DNA from: Alphaproteobacteria bacterium
GTDB lineage: Bacteria > Pseudomonadota > Alphaproteobacteria > Rhizobiales > Hyphomicrobiaceae
Direction: 5' to 3'
Assembly: GCA_019137195.1 (NCBI GenBank)
Contig: JAGVSR010000104.1
Location: 1 to 47,097 of the forward strand
DNA length: 47,097 nt
Shown: piece after piece, positions 37,148 through 45,644 of the stretch
Layout: every line of letters begins with the position of its first letter
How positions within the stretch are numbered: the first letter of the stretch is position 1
Translations under genes and position numbers: made by a program
The notes under the pieces: generated by a model
What the model was told of the DNA's origin: nothing
Database searches by the model: none
The model's input: the letters and a program-made list of their open reading frames with translations, nothing else

Positions 37148-37636
37148 GTGCGGCTACTGCTTCGATCCCTGACGCTTGCGCCATCGATCCTGCTCGTCGC
37201 ACACTCAGTTCACGCTGAATCCTTGAAGCTCGAGCCGGGCAAGTCGGCCGAGATTACCTGTGACACGCGCTCCGTCGTGGTCGCGACAAACGCCGCCAAT
37301 GCCACAGCAGGCTCGATGCGCCTGAAGCTCGACGTCGCCGCCGGCGAGAAGGCCGAGAAGGGTTCGTGGGCCATCGTCTCCGTCGACGACGCGCATAAGG
37401 GCAGCCTTGCCCAGCGCCACAAGGACGCCTGCGCCAAGGGCTGCCCGTTCGATCTGTCGGGAAAAGGCGACCTCCAGCTTTGGGCGCCGGAGCCGAAGGC
37501 CGTCGACAAGCTTGGCGACAAGGACCAGCTCACCATTGCCGTCATCAAGCCCGACAGCTCTGAGATCAAGGCGTCCACGTTCGTCGGCCGCGAGATCGAG
37601 AGCCTCGAGAGCGGCTCGTGCAAGGCAGCACCGTAA
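37148..37636 (+). CDS. Secreted protein of unknown function between purS and purQ
   Basis: A 162-aa exported protein. GTG at 37148 with GGGAGG just upstream begins a Sec signal (LLLRSLTLAPSILLVAHSVHA). The mature part is rich in Lys, Asp and Ala, with CDTRSVVVATNAAN and two Cys in ACAKGCPFDLSG. No family recognised. Its 3' two-thirds lie opposite the 3' end of the convergent gene 37210-38292. The signal peptide and ribosome site support it as real. Confidence 0.6.
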   Translation: MRLLLRSLTLAPSILLVAHSVHAESLKLEPGKSAEITCDTRSVVVATNAANATAGSMRLKLDVAAGEKAEKGSWAIVSVDDAHKGSLAQRHKDACAKGCPFDLSGKGDLQLWAPEPKAVDKLGDKDQLTIAVIKPDSSEIKASTFVGREIESLESGSCKAAP

Positions 37637-38292
37637 GCGCCCTTACGCATACGCCCATGCATCTCGGCACGGGAACCAGGCTTCGAATCGGTCCGCGGCG
37701 CCTCGCTGGCGTGCTTCTCCGTCTGCAGCCAGACCTCACGAGCCGCGTCTCGCTGCTCAATACCCTTCACCCAATCAGCGACCATTTCCTCCTGCTCGGT
37801 GGCAAGAACCCTGCGCAGCAGGGCAAGCAATGCGATGCCAGACACGAGAGCGGCCAAAGCGATGGCAAAGTGTTTGGGCCGGATCTGATCCGTGACACGC
37901 TGCGGTTCGCTCCTCCGGTAGCTGACCAACACCTGATCCCCCACCGCGGCAGTCGTCAGGCCAAGCCTGCTCAGGGGCGCCCAGGTCTCGACCGCGGCGC
38001 CACCATGAGAATTGAATGCGATGCGCGCGTAGGTCGTCGGCAAGACCGCGCCACCCGAAGCCTTCTCTTCGGAGGATGCTGCTGCGCAAGCCATCGGCAT
38101 CGTGCGGCAGCGCATCCACTGACGGCGCTCCAACTCGCATTTGACGGCCGTCGCGATGACCCAGCTCGATGTCAGATCGGCGAAGAAGAAGTCGTAGGTC
38201 ACCAATCCGGTCAGCACGGACCCGACTGCGACGCCGAGCCAGCCCATCTTGAGAATCAGCACCTTCGAAATGGTCAGGACGAACTGACGCAC
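37210..38292 (-). CDS. Membrane protein, DUF3592-like, with antisense C-terminal overlap
   Basis: An open frame of 360 codons. Residues 1-215 look real: helix 1 ([21 protein letters not shown]), a beta-rich loop (ARIAFNSHGGAAVETWAPL, VGDQVLVSYRRSEPQRV), helix 2 (FAIALAALVSGIALLALL). This two-helix layout with a YRRSEP-like strand resembles DUF3592 proteins. From about residue 220 the frame is antisense to the secreted gene 37148-37636 and not protein-like. Either the overlap is genuine or the original stop was lost by a frameshift near 37640. Starts with GTG at 38292. Confidence 0.55.
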   Translation of the reverse strand: MRQFVLTISKVLILKMGWLGVAVGSVLTGLVTYDFFFADLTSSWVIATAVKCELERRQWMRCRTMPMACAAASSEEKASGGAVLPTTYARIAFNSHGGAAVETWAPLSRLGLTTAAVGDQVLVSYRRSEPQRVTDQIRPKHFAIALAALVSGIALLALLRRVLATEQEEMVADWVKGIEQRDAAREVWLQTEKHASEAPRTDSKPGSRAEMHGRMRKGAYGAALHEPLSRLSISRPTNVDALISELSGLMTAMVSWSLSPSLSTAFGSGAQSWRSPFPDRSNGQPLAQASLWRWARLPLCASSTETMAHEPFSAFSPAATSSFRRIEPAVALAAFVATTTERVSQVISADLPGSSFKDSA

Positions 38293-38420
38293 AGCCGGGC
38301 GACCACAACGAGAAACGCGAGATTCAAATAAGAAGTTGGAGCACCATAGGCTTGCCTTGCCGTTAGACCTGGACGGCTGCTAAACACCGGACCAACCGAG
38401 GCTCGTCCCACAGGCCCACC

Positions 38421-39122
38421 ATGCTCCGCACCTCCGTCATCGTCTTCCCCGGCTCCAACTGCGACCGCGACGTGAAGGTCGCCATCGAGCGCATCACGGG
38501 ATTTCCGGTCACCATGGTCTGGCACGGCGACGCCAGCGTGCCGGCGTCGGACCTCATCGTGCTACCTGGCGGCTTCTCGTATGGCGATTATCTCCGCTGC
38601 GGCGCCATGGCGGCCCATTCGCCCATCATGCGCGACGTGATCGCCAAGGCCAAAGCCGGGACGCCGGTGCTCGGCATCTGCAACGGCTTCCAGGTTCTCT
38701 GTGAGGCGGGACTTCTTCCGGGTGTCCTGATGCGCAACGCCTCGTTGAAGTTCATCTGTCGCGACGTTCACCTGAAGGTCGAGAATGCGAAGACGTTCTT
38801 CACGCAGTGCTACCGCGAAGGCCAGGTGATCAAGGTGCCGATCGCGCACGCCGAGGGCAACTACTTCGCGGATGCGGACACCATTGGACGTCTCGAGGAC
38901 GAGGATCGGGTCGTGTTCCGCTACTCAGATGCCGACGGCAACGTGTCGCCCGAGACCTGCCCAAATGGCGCCCAGCGCAACATCGCCGGCATCTGCTCGG
39001 CGGACGGACGCATCCTCGGCATGATGCCCCACCCCGAGCGGCTCTATGAGCTGGCACTCGGCGGCACCGATGGACGGCGCATCTTCGAGAGCGCCGTCGT
39101 CAGTCTCGCCGCGGCGGCGTGA
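38421..39122 (+). CDS. purQ: FGAM synthase glutaminase subunit PurQ
   Basis: Class I glutaminase that feeds ammonia to PurL. The 233-aa protein has [27 protein letters not shown], nucleophile Cys87 in GICNGFQVL, and PHPERL with the catalytic His near the C-terminus. ATG at 38421. Normal length. It is followed by a full palindromic repeat copy before the convergent gene at 39265. Confidence 0.97.
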   Translation: MLRTSVIVFPGSNCDRDVKVAIERITGFPVTMVWHGDASVPASDLIVLPGGFSYGDYLRCGAMAAHSPIMRDVIAKAKAGTPVLGICNGFQVLCEAGLLPGVLMRNASLKFICRDVHLKVENAKTFFTQCYREGQVIKVPIAHAEGNYFADADTIGRLEDEDRVVFRYSDADGNVSPETCPNGAQRNIAGICSADGRILGMMPHPERLYELALGGTDGRRIFESAVVSLAAAA

Positions 39123-39131
39123 GCCGGACGT

Positions 39132-39255
39132 CCCCGTCTCCCCGCTTGCGGGGCGAGGGTCGCGGTGAGGGACAGCAGCTTGCACAACCGCTCGTTCCCG
39201 CCGCTCACCCTAACTCTCTCCCCGTCGCACGAGCGGAGCGACAGGGAGAGGGGAT
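39132..39255. repeat. Palindromic repeat copy C, after purQ
   Basis: About 124 bp with GAGGGTCGCGGTGAGGGAC, an inverted CTCACCCTAACTCTCTCCCC, and end hairpins (CCCCGCTTGCGGGG; CGCACGAGCGGAGCG). Same family as the 12161 and 33750 copies. It separates convergent genes, where it may also stop transcription. Confidence 0.85.
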
Positions 39256-39264
39256 TCCCCTTCA

Positions 39265-39978
39265 TCAAAAATCGTTCAGCACCCAGTCGGTCGGACAGCC
39301 ATTATTACGCATCCGCGCCTCGACGCCCTTGATGTCGTCGCCCCGCTTCAGCTCATGCACGAGGCTCCTCGCGATCGACCAGTGCTCACAGGCTGTCGTA
39401 AGGTCGCCGTGCTGTGCCGCCAGGTCCCCGAGCTCGATGCGCCCTCTCGCGTGCTCGAGCTTGAGCCCGAGCCTTGCAGACGCCCGGAGGCTCATCCTGA
39501 GACGGTCGGCGGCCGAGGCTGCGTCACCGGCTGCCGCCAGCGCCTTGGCTTCCTCGAGGTGCAGGGTCGGCAGATCGCGCTCGCGTCCTTCGGCCTCGGC
39601 CTTGGCGGCTTCGCTCGCTAGCTCCAGAGCCCGCGCCCGGGCTACCTCGATCGGGTCCGGAGGCGGAGCCTCTGCCTCCGCGACCTCTTCCCCGGTCGCC
39701 GCCGCCTCCTGCGACGCCGACGGCGTGGGCATCATGCCCGGGTCCGCGACACTGGCGCCGCTCGTTCGGTCTGCATGCGGCATCGCCAGCTCGGGCTGGA
39801 GTGCCGGCGCAGCTGCCGCGGTCGCGGCGCCTTCGGTCACAACCGCGGGCCGAGACGCACGAATCCGGCGCTTCGACCGCGATCTGGTGCCACGGACGAC
39901 GATCAAAAACAGGATGAGCAGCGGCACGGCCAGTGCCAGTGTGCCAACGAGCCCCGTGAGCTCGAGCCCCTGCCCCAT
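39265..39978 (-). CDS. Membrane-anchored protein with TPR-like C-terminal part
   Basis: A 237-aa protein. One N-terminal helix (LVGTLALAVPLLILFLIVV), a basic stop-transfer (RGTRSRSKRRIR), then a long Ala/Pro/Glu-rich linker. A C-terminal set of short amphipathic helices follows (LHLEEAKALAAAGDAASAADRL, RIELGDLAAQHGDLTTACEHW), TPR-like. I do not recognise a named family. It is downstream of the amino-acid-binding protein gene (31-bp gap), so the pair may be an operon. Confidence 0.65.
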   Translation of the reverse strand: MGQGLELTGLVGTLALAVPLLILFLIVVRGTRSRSKRRIRASRPAVVTEGAATAAAAPALQPELAMPHADRTSGASVADPGMMPTPSASQEAAATGEEVAEAEAPPPDPIEVARARALELASEAAKAEAEGRERDLPTLHLEEAKALAAAGDAASAADRLRMSLRASARLGLKLEHARGRIELGDLAAQHGDLTTACEHWSIARSLVHELKRGDDIKGVEARMRNNGCPTDWVLNDF

Positions 39979-40008
39979 GTCGATCCCTCCCGCACCGTTT
40001 CCGCCCGA

Positions 40009-41064
40009 TCAGCGGAACGGCCCCGCGTACATGAGCCCGCCCCGGTTCCAGAGCGCGTTGTAGCCCCGTTCCAGCCGCAGCGGAGACTTGAGCCCGAGAT
40101 TGCGCTCGAAGATCTCACCGTAGCTGCCCACCTGCCTGATGGCCCGCAATGCCCAGTCGCCGGAAAGCCCGAGCACCGGCCCTTGGCTCTGGTCCGCACC
40201 CAGGAGGCGACGCGTCTCGAGCACAGGCGACTGCCGGGCCGTATCGGCCGACGCGGCAGTCACGTTCAGCTCCTCGGCCGCGACGAGAGCCATCAGCGTC
40301 CAGCGCGCAATTCGGAACCAGTTGTCGTCGCCCTCGCGCACCATCGGCCCCAGAGGCTCCTTCGAGATCAGCTCCGGAAGCAGGAGATGATCGCTCGGCC
40401 CGTCCATGCGGCTCCTCTCGATGGCGAGAAGCGACAGGTCCGCCGTCAGTAGTGTGCAGCCGCCAGTCTCGTAGGACTTGACCAGCTCCGGCCACTTCTC
40501 GCTGACGACGAGTTGATACTTCATCTGACGGGCGCGGAAAAAATCGACGAGTCCCTGCTCGGCCGAGGTTCCCGACAGCACGCAGATCGACGACCCCGAC
40601 AGCTCGAATACGCTCGCGACCGCGTCGCCCCGATGCACCAGGAACGCCTGGCCGTCATGGAACAGCGTGCCGGCCGACAGAGCGCCGACCTCGCTGTCGC
40701 GCGAAAGGGTCCAGGCCAGCGACGGCACGAGGATGTCGACACTGCCGCTCTTCAAGGCCTCGAAGCGCTCGCTGTCCGCGAGCGGGATGACTTTGACGGC
40801 CTCCTTGGAGCCTAGCACCGCCGCACTCACCGCCTGGCAGTACTCCACGAAGAGCCCCGACCACCGGCCCTTGCCGTCCACGGAGGCGAACCCCGGCATG
40901 CCACCTGTGACGCCGCACTGGAGCGATCCGCGAGCCCGGACGGCCTCGAGCGTTCCTTGCGCAAAGGCCCCGAGACTGGCGGCGGTTCCAGCCGCGACGA
41001 AGAGCCCGGTGAGGGCAGCGCGGACGAGCAGCGAGGTTCGAAGTGGGAGCACGCCTGACGTCAC
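40009..41064 (-). CDS. Periplasmic amino-acid-binding protein, AapJ/GltI-like
   Basis: A 351-aa solute-binding protein of ABC importers for general L-amino acids. The signal (RAALTGLFVAAGTAASLGAF) is followed by TLEAVRARGSLQCGVTGGMPGF, FVEYCQAVSAAVLG, and the long C-terminal lobe ending NRGGLMYAGPFR, as in AapJ. Several Cys (SSICVLSG, GGCTLLTADLS) are as in the AapJ type. GTG at 41064 has AGAGG 8 nt upstream; a second GTG at 41052 is possible. No permease or ATPase gene is adjacent, so it is an orphan in this window. Confidence 0.87.
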   Translation of the reverse strand: MTSGVLPLRTSLLVRAALTGLFVAAGTAASLGAFAQGTLEAVRARGSLQCGVTGGMPGFASVDGKGRWSGLFVEYCQAVSAAVLGSKEAVKVIPLADSERFEALKSGSVDILVPSLAWTLSRDSEVGALSAGTLFHDGQAFLVHRGDAVASVFELSGSSICVLSGTSAEQGLVDFFRARQMKYQLVVSEKWPELVKSYETGGCTLLTADLSLLAIERSRMDGPSDHLLLPELISKEPLGPMVREGDDNWFRIARWTLMALVAAEELNVTAASADTARQSPVLETRRLLGADQSQGPVLGLSGDWALRAIRQVGSYGEIFERNLGLKSPLRLERGYNALWNRGGLMYAGPFR

Positions 41065-41135
41065 CGCAGAACCTCTGAAGGGGGGCACCCGGTCGCCGGG
41101 CCCGCCGCGACCGCTCCTCACTTTCCCGGTTCCTC

Positions 41136-41163
41136 GCCCCGGGTCAAGGCCTTGACCCGGGGC
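41136..41163. repeat. 28-bp perfect palindrome in divergent promoter region
   Basis: GCCCCGGGTCAAGG joined directly to its complement CCTTGACCCGGGGC, no loop. It lies between the divergent amino-acid-binding protein gene (start 41064) and metC (start 41213). It could be a REP-like element or a dimeric operator. Confidence 0.7.
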
Positions 41164-41212
41164 GCATCTTGAGCCACACGGCCCAAACTGCGCCACATCG
41201 GGAAAAGCGCTC

Positions 41213-42394
41213 ATGTCGACATCCGACGAAGGTAGATCGCCGCCACGCCGGCCGGCAACCGCCGTCGTCCACAACGGTCGCGAGCCGTTCGCTCAGCACG
41301 GCTTCGTCAACCCGCCGGTATACCGGGGCTCGACAGTGCTGTTTCCGACCGTCGCGGCCCTGAAGAAGGGCCAGCGCTACAACTACGGGAGGCGCGGCAC
41401 GCCGACCGTCGACGCGCTCCAGAGCGCGATCGCGGCCATCGAGGGCGGCTTTGAGACCAAACTCACCGCCTCGGGCTACCAGGCCGTGACCACGGCGCTG
41501 CTGGCCTTCGTCGAGGCCGGGGACCACATCCTCATGGTCGATACGACCTACCAGCCGACACGCCAATTCTGCGATGTGATGCTGAAGCGGATCGGGGTCG
41601 AGACCGAGTACTACGATCCCTTGATCGGTGCCGGGATCGAGCACCTCGTCCGCAAGAACACACGCCTCGTCTACACCGAGAGCCCTGGCTCGCAGACCTT
41701 CGAGGTCCAGGACATTCCGGCGATTGCCGCCGTAGCCAAGGCCCGCGACCTGTGGCTACTCATGGACAACACCTGGGCGAGCCCGCTCTACTTCAAGCCC
41801 TTCGAGCACGGCGTCGACGTCTCGATCCAGGCCGCGACCAAGTACATCGTCGGCCACGCCGACGCGATGCTCGGCGCCATCACCTCCAACGCGCGCGCGG
41901 CCAAGCACATCGAGCGCGCGCACGGCCACCTCGGCGTCTGCCCTGGCTCGGAGGAGACCTACCTCGGTCTGCGCGGCTTGCGCACGCTCGATGTCCGTCT
42001 CGAGCGCCACCAAAAGAATGGGCTCGTCGTCGCCGCGTGGCTGGCACGGCGCCCCGAGGTTGCGCGCGTCCTGCATCCGGCATTGCCCGGCGATCCCGGC
42101 TACGAGATCTGGAAGCGCGATTTTCTCGGCGCTTGCGGCCTCTTCGGAGTCATTCTGAAGCCTGCATCGGCCGAGGCGGTGGCTGCCATGCTCGATGGCC
42201 TCACCCTGTTCGGCATGGGCTACTCGTGGGGCGGATACGAGAGCCTCGTCATCCCGTTCGACTGCACGAGCTACCGCACGGCGACGAAATGGCATCCTGA
42301 AGGACCGGCGCTACGCTTCCACATCGGACTCGAGGACCCCGCCGACCTGATCGCCGATCTCGAGGCGGGCTTCGAGAGACTGGCGGCAGTGTGA
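41213..42394 (+). CDS. metC: Cystathionine beta-lyase (Cys/Met PLP family)
   Basis: PLP enzyme cleaving cystathionine to homocysteine, pyruvate and ammonia. The 393-aa protein has the PLP lysine Lys210 in QAATKYIVGHAD, the Asp pocket LLMDNTWASPLYFKP, VYTESPGSQTFEV and the C-terminal GYSWGGYESLV that is characteristic of the MetC group. ATG at 41213 is normal; the 148-bp upstream region holds the large palindrome. Assigned as beta-lyase rather than gamma-synthase from the GYSWGG motif; moderately sure. Confidence 0.9.
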   Translation: MSTSDEGRSPPRRPATAVVHNGREPFAQHGFVNPPVYRGSTVLFPTVAALKKGQRYNYGRRGTPTVDALQSAIAAIEGGFETKLTASGYQAVTTALLAFVEAGDHILMVDTTYQPTRQFCDVMLKRIGVETEYYDPLIGAGIEHLVRKNTRLVYTESPGSQTFEVQDIPAIAAVAKARDLWLLMDNTWASPLYFKPFEHGVDVSIQAATKYIVGHADAMLGAITSNARAAKHIERAHGHLGVCPGSEETYLGLRGLRTLDVRLERHQKNGLVVAAWLARRPEVARVLHPALPGDPGYEIWKRDFLGACGLFGVILKPASAEAVAAMLDGLTLFGMGYSWGGYESLVIPFDCTSYRTATKWHPEGPALRFHIGLEDPADLIADLEAGFERLAAV

Positions 42395-42423
42395 TGCGGC
42401 CAGTCGGCACCGACGACCGATGT

Positions 42424-42558
42424 GACGTCATCCCGGCACGCCGGCGCACGGGGGTGCGCCCAGAGTGATCCGGGGCTCGATCCCGAGCGCCACGCTTACC
42501 TCATCGTGCTGGACCTCATCGTGCTGGTCTTGGCGCCGGCCTTCGCCAGCATGACGTC
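42424..42558. repeat. 135-bp element with inverted ends and internal tandem repeat
   Basis: GACGTCATCCCGGC at 42424-42437 is inverted at 42545-42558 as GCCAGCATGACGTC (two mismatches). Inside, ACCTCATCGTGCTGG is exactly duplicated at 42498-42512 and 42513-42527. Content such as GATCCGGGGCTCGATCCCGAG resembles repeats often seen between alphaproteobacterial genes. It lies between the convergent metC and DUF2130 genes and would also serve as a spacer or MITE-like unit. Confidence 0.6.
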
Positions 42559-42591
42559 GAAGCGAACCAGAGCCGCCCGCCGGCGTCACGT

Positions 42592-43773
42592 CTAGCTGTC
42601 GCCGGGAGCCTTGTTGCCGGCAACGCCGATGATACGGTCGATCTCGAACGTGAGGTCGCCGTGAGCGCGCTGCACCTGGCGGATGAGCTCGGCGCGCTTC
42701 TTCCACGTCGCCTGGTGTGCCCGCTCCTCCTTGCGGTCGAGCTCCACCATCTCGTCAGCTTGTATATCGATGGTGCCGAGGAGCTGCGAACAGCGCTCCG
42801 ACATGATGAAGGCGTAGAGCGCCTCCGTCTTCTGTGCGCGGGCCTCGTTGCCGGCACGCAGTGCGTGCGTCTGGATGACGTGCTTCCGGAGCAGATTGGC
42901 GATCACGAGCACGCGTCCCGGCGAGACGACGACGACGCCGTCTTGAATGTGCATCTCGCGCACGCCGGCAGGAAAAACCTTGCTCGCGAGCACCGCATGA
43001 TCGGCCTTCGCCTCGACCTGATCGGCGCGAAGCTTGGTCACGTACTCGTTGCGCCACGCGCTGCGGTTCTTGCTGTCATAGACGATACGGCCACAAAGGC
43101 GTCCGTTGAGGTAGATGTCGTGTACGACGTCGGCACCAGCAGCACCTTTGTCGACGCGCGCGATGCGATCCTCGGGAAACTCTGACTTCAAAATCTCGAA
43201 CAGGTCCGCCTCCGGACCGTCGCCGAGATCCTGCGCCGTCTTGTTCTCGAGCTGACGTTGCATCTCGGCGATTTTCGCCACGAGCTTCTGCTTCTCGTCG
43301 AACGCCTTCGCCTGCTCGGACTGGACGGCCGCGAGCTTCTCCTTCTCGGCCGTCTCGCGCGCAAGGACGATGCGCTCGGCGATGAGCGCCTCCTGACGCC
43401 CCGCCATCGCCTTCATCTCGGCCTCCAGGCCACGCCGGGCCGTGTCCGCTTCGTCGAGTCGGGCCTTGAGGGAAGCCTCTGCCGCCGCCTTAGCCTCCGC
43501 ACGGGCAGCTGCAATCGCGTCGGCTGCCGCAAGCTTGGCCGCCTCGGCCTCGGCGCGCGCTTTCTCGATCTCCGCGCGCACCTTTGCCGCGCCCTCTGCC
43601 CGGCTGCGCTCGAGCTCAGCCGCGATACGTCGCTGCTCCTCGCGCTGGCGCTCGGCGATGCGCTCCTGGACCGTCTCCGACAGCTCGACCGGAATTGGCT
43701 GGTCGCAGGTCGGACAACGATCGCCCGGATCGTGCGAGAGTGGAGCGGACGGGACTGGGCGTGGCAACGCCAT
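42592..43773 (-). CDS. DUF2130 protein, nuclease-like with coiled coil
   Basis: A 393-aa protein. An N-terminal CPTCDQPIP Cys pair is followed by about 140 residues of coiled coil (many EAEAAK and ARAEAKAAAEA heptads). Then a domain similar to PD-(D/E)XK nuclease folds appears: EADLFEILKSEFPEDRIARV, GADVVHDIYL and IVYDSKNRSAWRNEYV, the D-x-K part being YDSKN. A conserved RAGNEARAQKTEALYAFI and a helical C-terminus complete it. DUF2130 is described as restriction-endonuclease-like, function unknown. No methylase is adjacent, so it is not obviously a restriction system. Confidence 0.82.
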   Translation of the reverse strand: MALPRPVPSAPLSHDPGDRCPTCDQPIPVELSETVQERIAERQREEQRRIAAELERSRAEGAAKVRAEIEKARAEAEAAKLAAADAIAAARAEAKAAAEASLKARLDEADTARRGLEAEMKAMAGRQEALIAERIVLARETAEKEKLAAVQSEQAKAFDEKQKLVAKIAEMQRQLENKTAQDLGDGPEADLFEILKSEFPEDRIARVDKGAAGADVVHDIYLNGRLCGRIVYDSKNRSAWRNEYVTKLRADQVEAKADHAVLASKVFPAGVREMHIQDGVVVVSPGRVLVIANLLRKHVIQTHALRAGNEARAQKTEALYAFIMSERCSQLLGTIDIQADEMVELDRKEERAHQATWKKRAELIRQVQRAHGDLTFEIDRIIGVAGNKAPGDS

Positions 43774-44754
43774 GACGAAACGGCCTCGGTAGTGATGTCT
43801 GCAACACGCCTATATCCCTCGATTCGGGCAGGAATTGCGCGCCTGCCGCGGCCGCTCCACAGACAGTGGAGGCGACGCGCCGGCTTGGTGGACAGCGCCC
43901 GCCGGGGCAAGCATGTCATAGGCCAGATCCCACCGCCCAGAGACGATTGCGGAACTCGCGGCGGCAGGCAAGGCAGCGACGTCAGGGTGGCCCGTCGCCG
44001 CGTCACCAAGAGTTCTTGCCAGGAGAGGCGAACGTGCGAAGCCATTCGAGCCAGCATTTCCGGCCCGCCAATCTGCCGTGACTGAGCACGCTAGGCTCCC
44101 GGCACCGAAATTCTATTGAAGGCCCCAAAGACGAGGCCCCGCCGCGAGCCTTGGCTGCGAAACGGGGCCGTTGGTATTTCAGGTCCGCTCAGGATCACTG
44201 AGCTGGATGAGATAGGCCCACGTTAGCCGAGCCCGATATACGAGGCTCTGTGCCCCTGGCCAGGGACCCGCCCTCGTGCGAAGACGATACAGATTTTGTG
44301 CTGTGAACCGGCAGGAACGAGCGTGATCAATGGCTAGCCCGCTATTCCCGACCGTGACCTCGCGACCTTGCGAGGTCGAGGATGCTACCCGGTGGCGTCA
44401 TGGCTCCTCCCAACGCAGTTGCGTCCGGTAACGGTCGTCCTCGCAACCAAGGGGTGCTGTCAGCGGGGGGATGGCTGAGGCGTCCTGCGTTCTACTCTAG
44501 AGCGGCTTACGTGACCCTCGGCCCTGCACGCGTTGTCAGCGACGACTGTTACACATGCATCATGAACCTATGACACAGCATGTCAAGAGGCTCGCCGCTC
44601 CAGTGCTTGCGTAATGACTGTTGTTACCGCGGATCGCAGCGGTATCGAGCGCAAATGCCCCGGGCGCCGCTCGTGCGCAGAATGGCGCTTGATCGCCGCA
44701 TCAAACACGCATCAACTATGAGCCTGCATCGAACCCGCCGGGACAGAGATCTGA
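43774..44754. other. 981-bp stretch with hairpins, no gene recognised
   Basis: Frames here are short, Arg/Pro-rich and without signals or domains. Two hairpins stand out: GGCCCCG / CGGGGCC at 44135-44141 and 44163-44169 (inner AGCC/GGCT), and GACCTCGC / GCGAGGTC at 44356-44363 and 44370-44377 with loop GACCTT. Neither has a strong T-run. No tRNA-like fold found by eye. A small RNA or a decayed gene cannot be excluded. Confidence 0.4.
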
Positions 44755-45462
44755 ATGATCACACTCTACACCTTCGGCCGCAGGTTCGGCCTTCCGGATC
44801 CGAGTCCCTTCGTCTGCAAGGCCGAAGTGCTGTTGCGAATGGCGGGTCTCGACTACCGCACCGAGACCGGCGGCATCAGGAAGGCGCCCAAAGGCAAGCT
44901 GCCCTTCATCGACGACGATGGGACCTTCGTGGCCGACTCCCACTTCATCCGCGCCCACCTCGAACGCAAGCACAAGATCGACTTCGACCTCGGCCTCTCC
45001 GACCGCGACAAGGCCATAGGCTGGGCCGCCGAGCGCATGTGCGAGGAGCATCTCTACTGGGCCGTGATCGACAGCCGCTGGCTCGTAGAGGACAACTGGC
45101 AAAAAGGTCCCTGGCATTTCTTCGACTTTGCACCTGCACCGCTGCGGCCGCTGATCCGGTTCATTGTCCGCCGCCAGGTGAAGCGCGACCTTTGGAGCCA
45201 TGGCCTCGGCCGCCACGCACGATCCGACATCGAGTCCCTTGCCAAGCGCGACCTCGACGCCATTGCCGCGATCCTCGGCGACAAGCCGTGGCTGTTGGGG
45301 CCCGAGCCGACGGGCTTCGACGCCAGCGTCTGGTCGTCCGTTACAAGCGCGCTGTGTCCGCACTTCAGGTCGCCGATCGGCGAGCACGGCCGAAGCCTCC
45401 CGAACCTCGTCGCCTACCGCGATCGGGGAATGAAGCGCTGGTTCCCCGAGCTCAGCTCGTGA
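44755..45462 (+). CDS. Glutathione S-transferase-like protein (failed-axon/metaxin type)
   Basis: A 235-aa GST-fold protein. The N-terminal thioredoxin half has LYTFGRRFGLPDPSPFVCK with Cys, KGKLPFIDDDG (cis-Pro region) and ADSHFIRAHL. The C-terminal helical half includes LGDKPWLLGPEPTGFDASVWS, the N-capping-box area, and ends RDRGMKRWFPEL. The layout (Cys-containing start, W-rich middle: EEHLYWAVIDSRWL) matches the Fax/CdR-like GST group found in bacteria. Substrate unknown. A 182-bp gap follows, then uvrA. Confidence 0.88.
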   Translation: MITLYTFGRRFGLPDPSPFVCKAEVLLRMAGLDYRTETGGIRKAPKGKLPFIDDDGTFVADSHFIRAHLERKHKIDFDLGLSDRDKAIGWAAERMCEEHLYWAVIDSRWLVEDNWQKGPWHFFDFAPAPLRPLIRFIVRRQVKRDLWSHGLGRHARSDIESLAKRDLDAIAAILGDKPWLLGPEPTGFDASVWSSVTSALCPHFRSPIGEHGRSLPNLVAYRDRGMKRWFPELSS

Positions 45463-45644
45463 CGCGCGGCAGCAACGCCTGACGGCAGGCCTGCCGCGAG
45501 CCCTGGTTGGGGCTCCCGACCTAGCTCTCGAACGGTCGCGCCTGGCCATTTTGCCCATGAATTCGCCATCCCGCCCTGGGGTGCGCCGGAGCGCCATGCC
45601 CGCCGCATTGCCCCCTGGGCGGAGCTCGGCTAGACCTCGCCACC

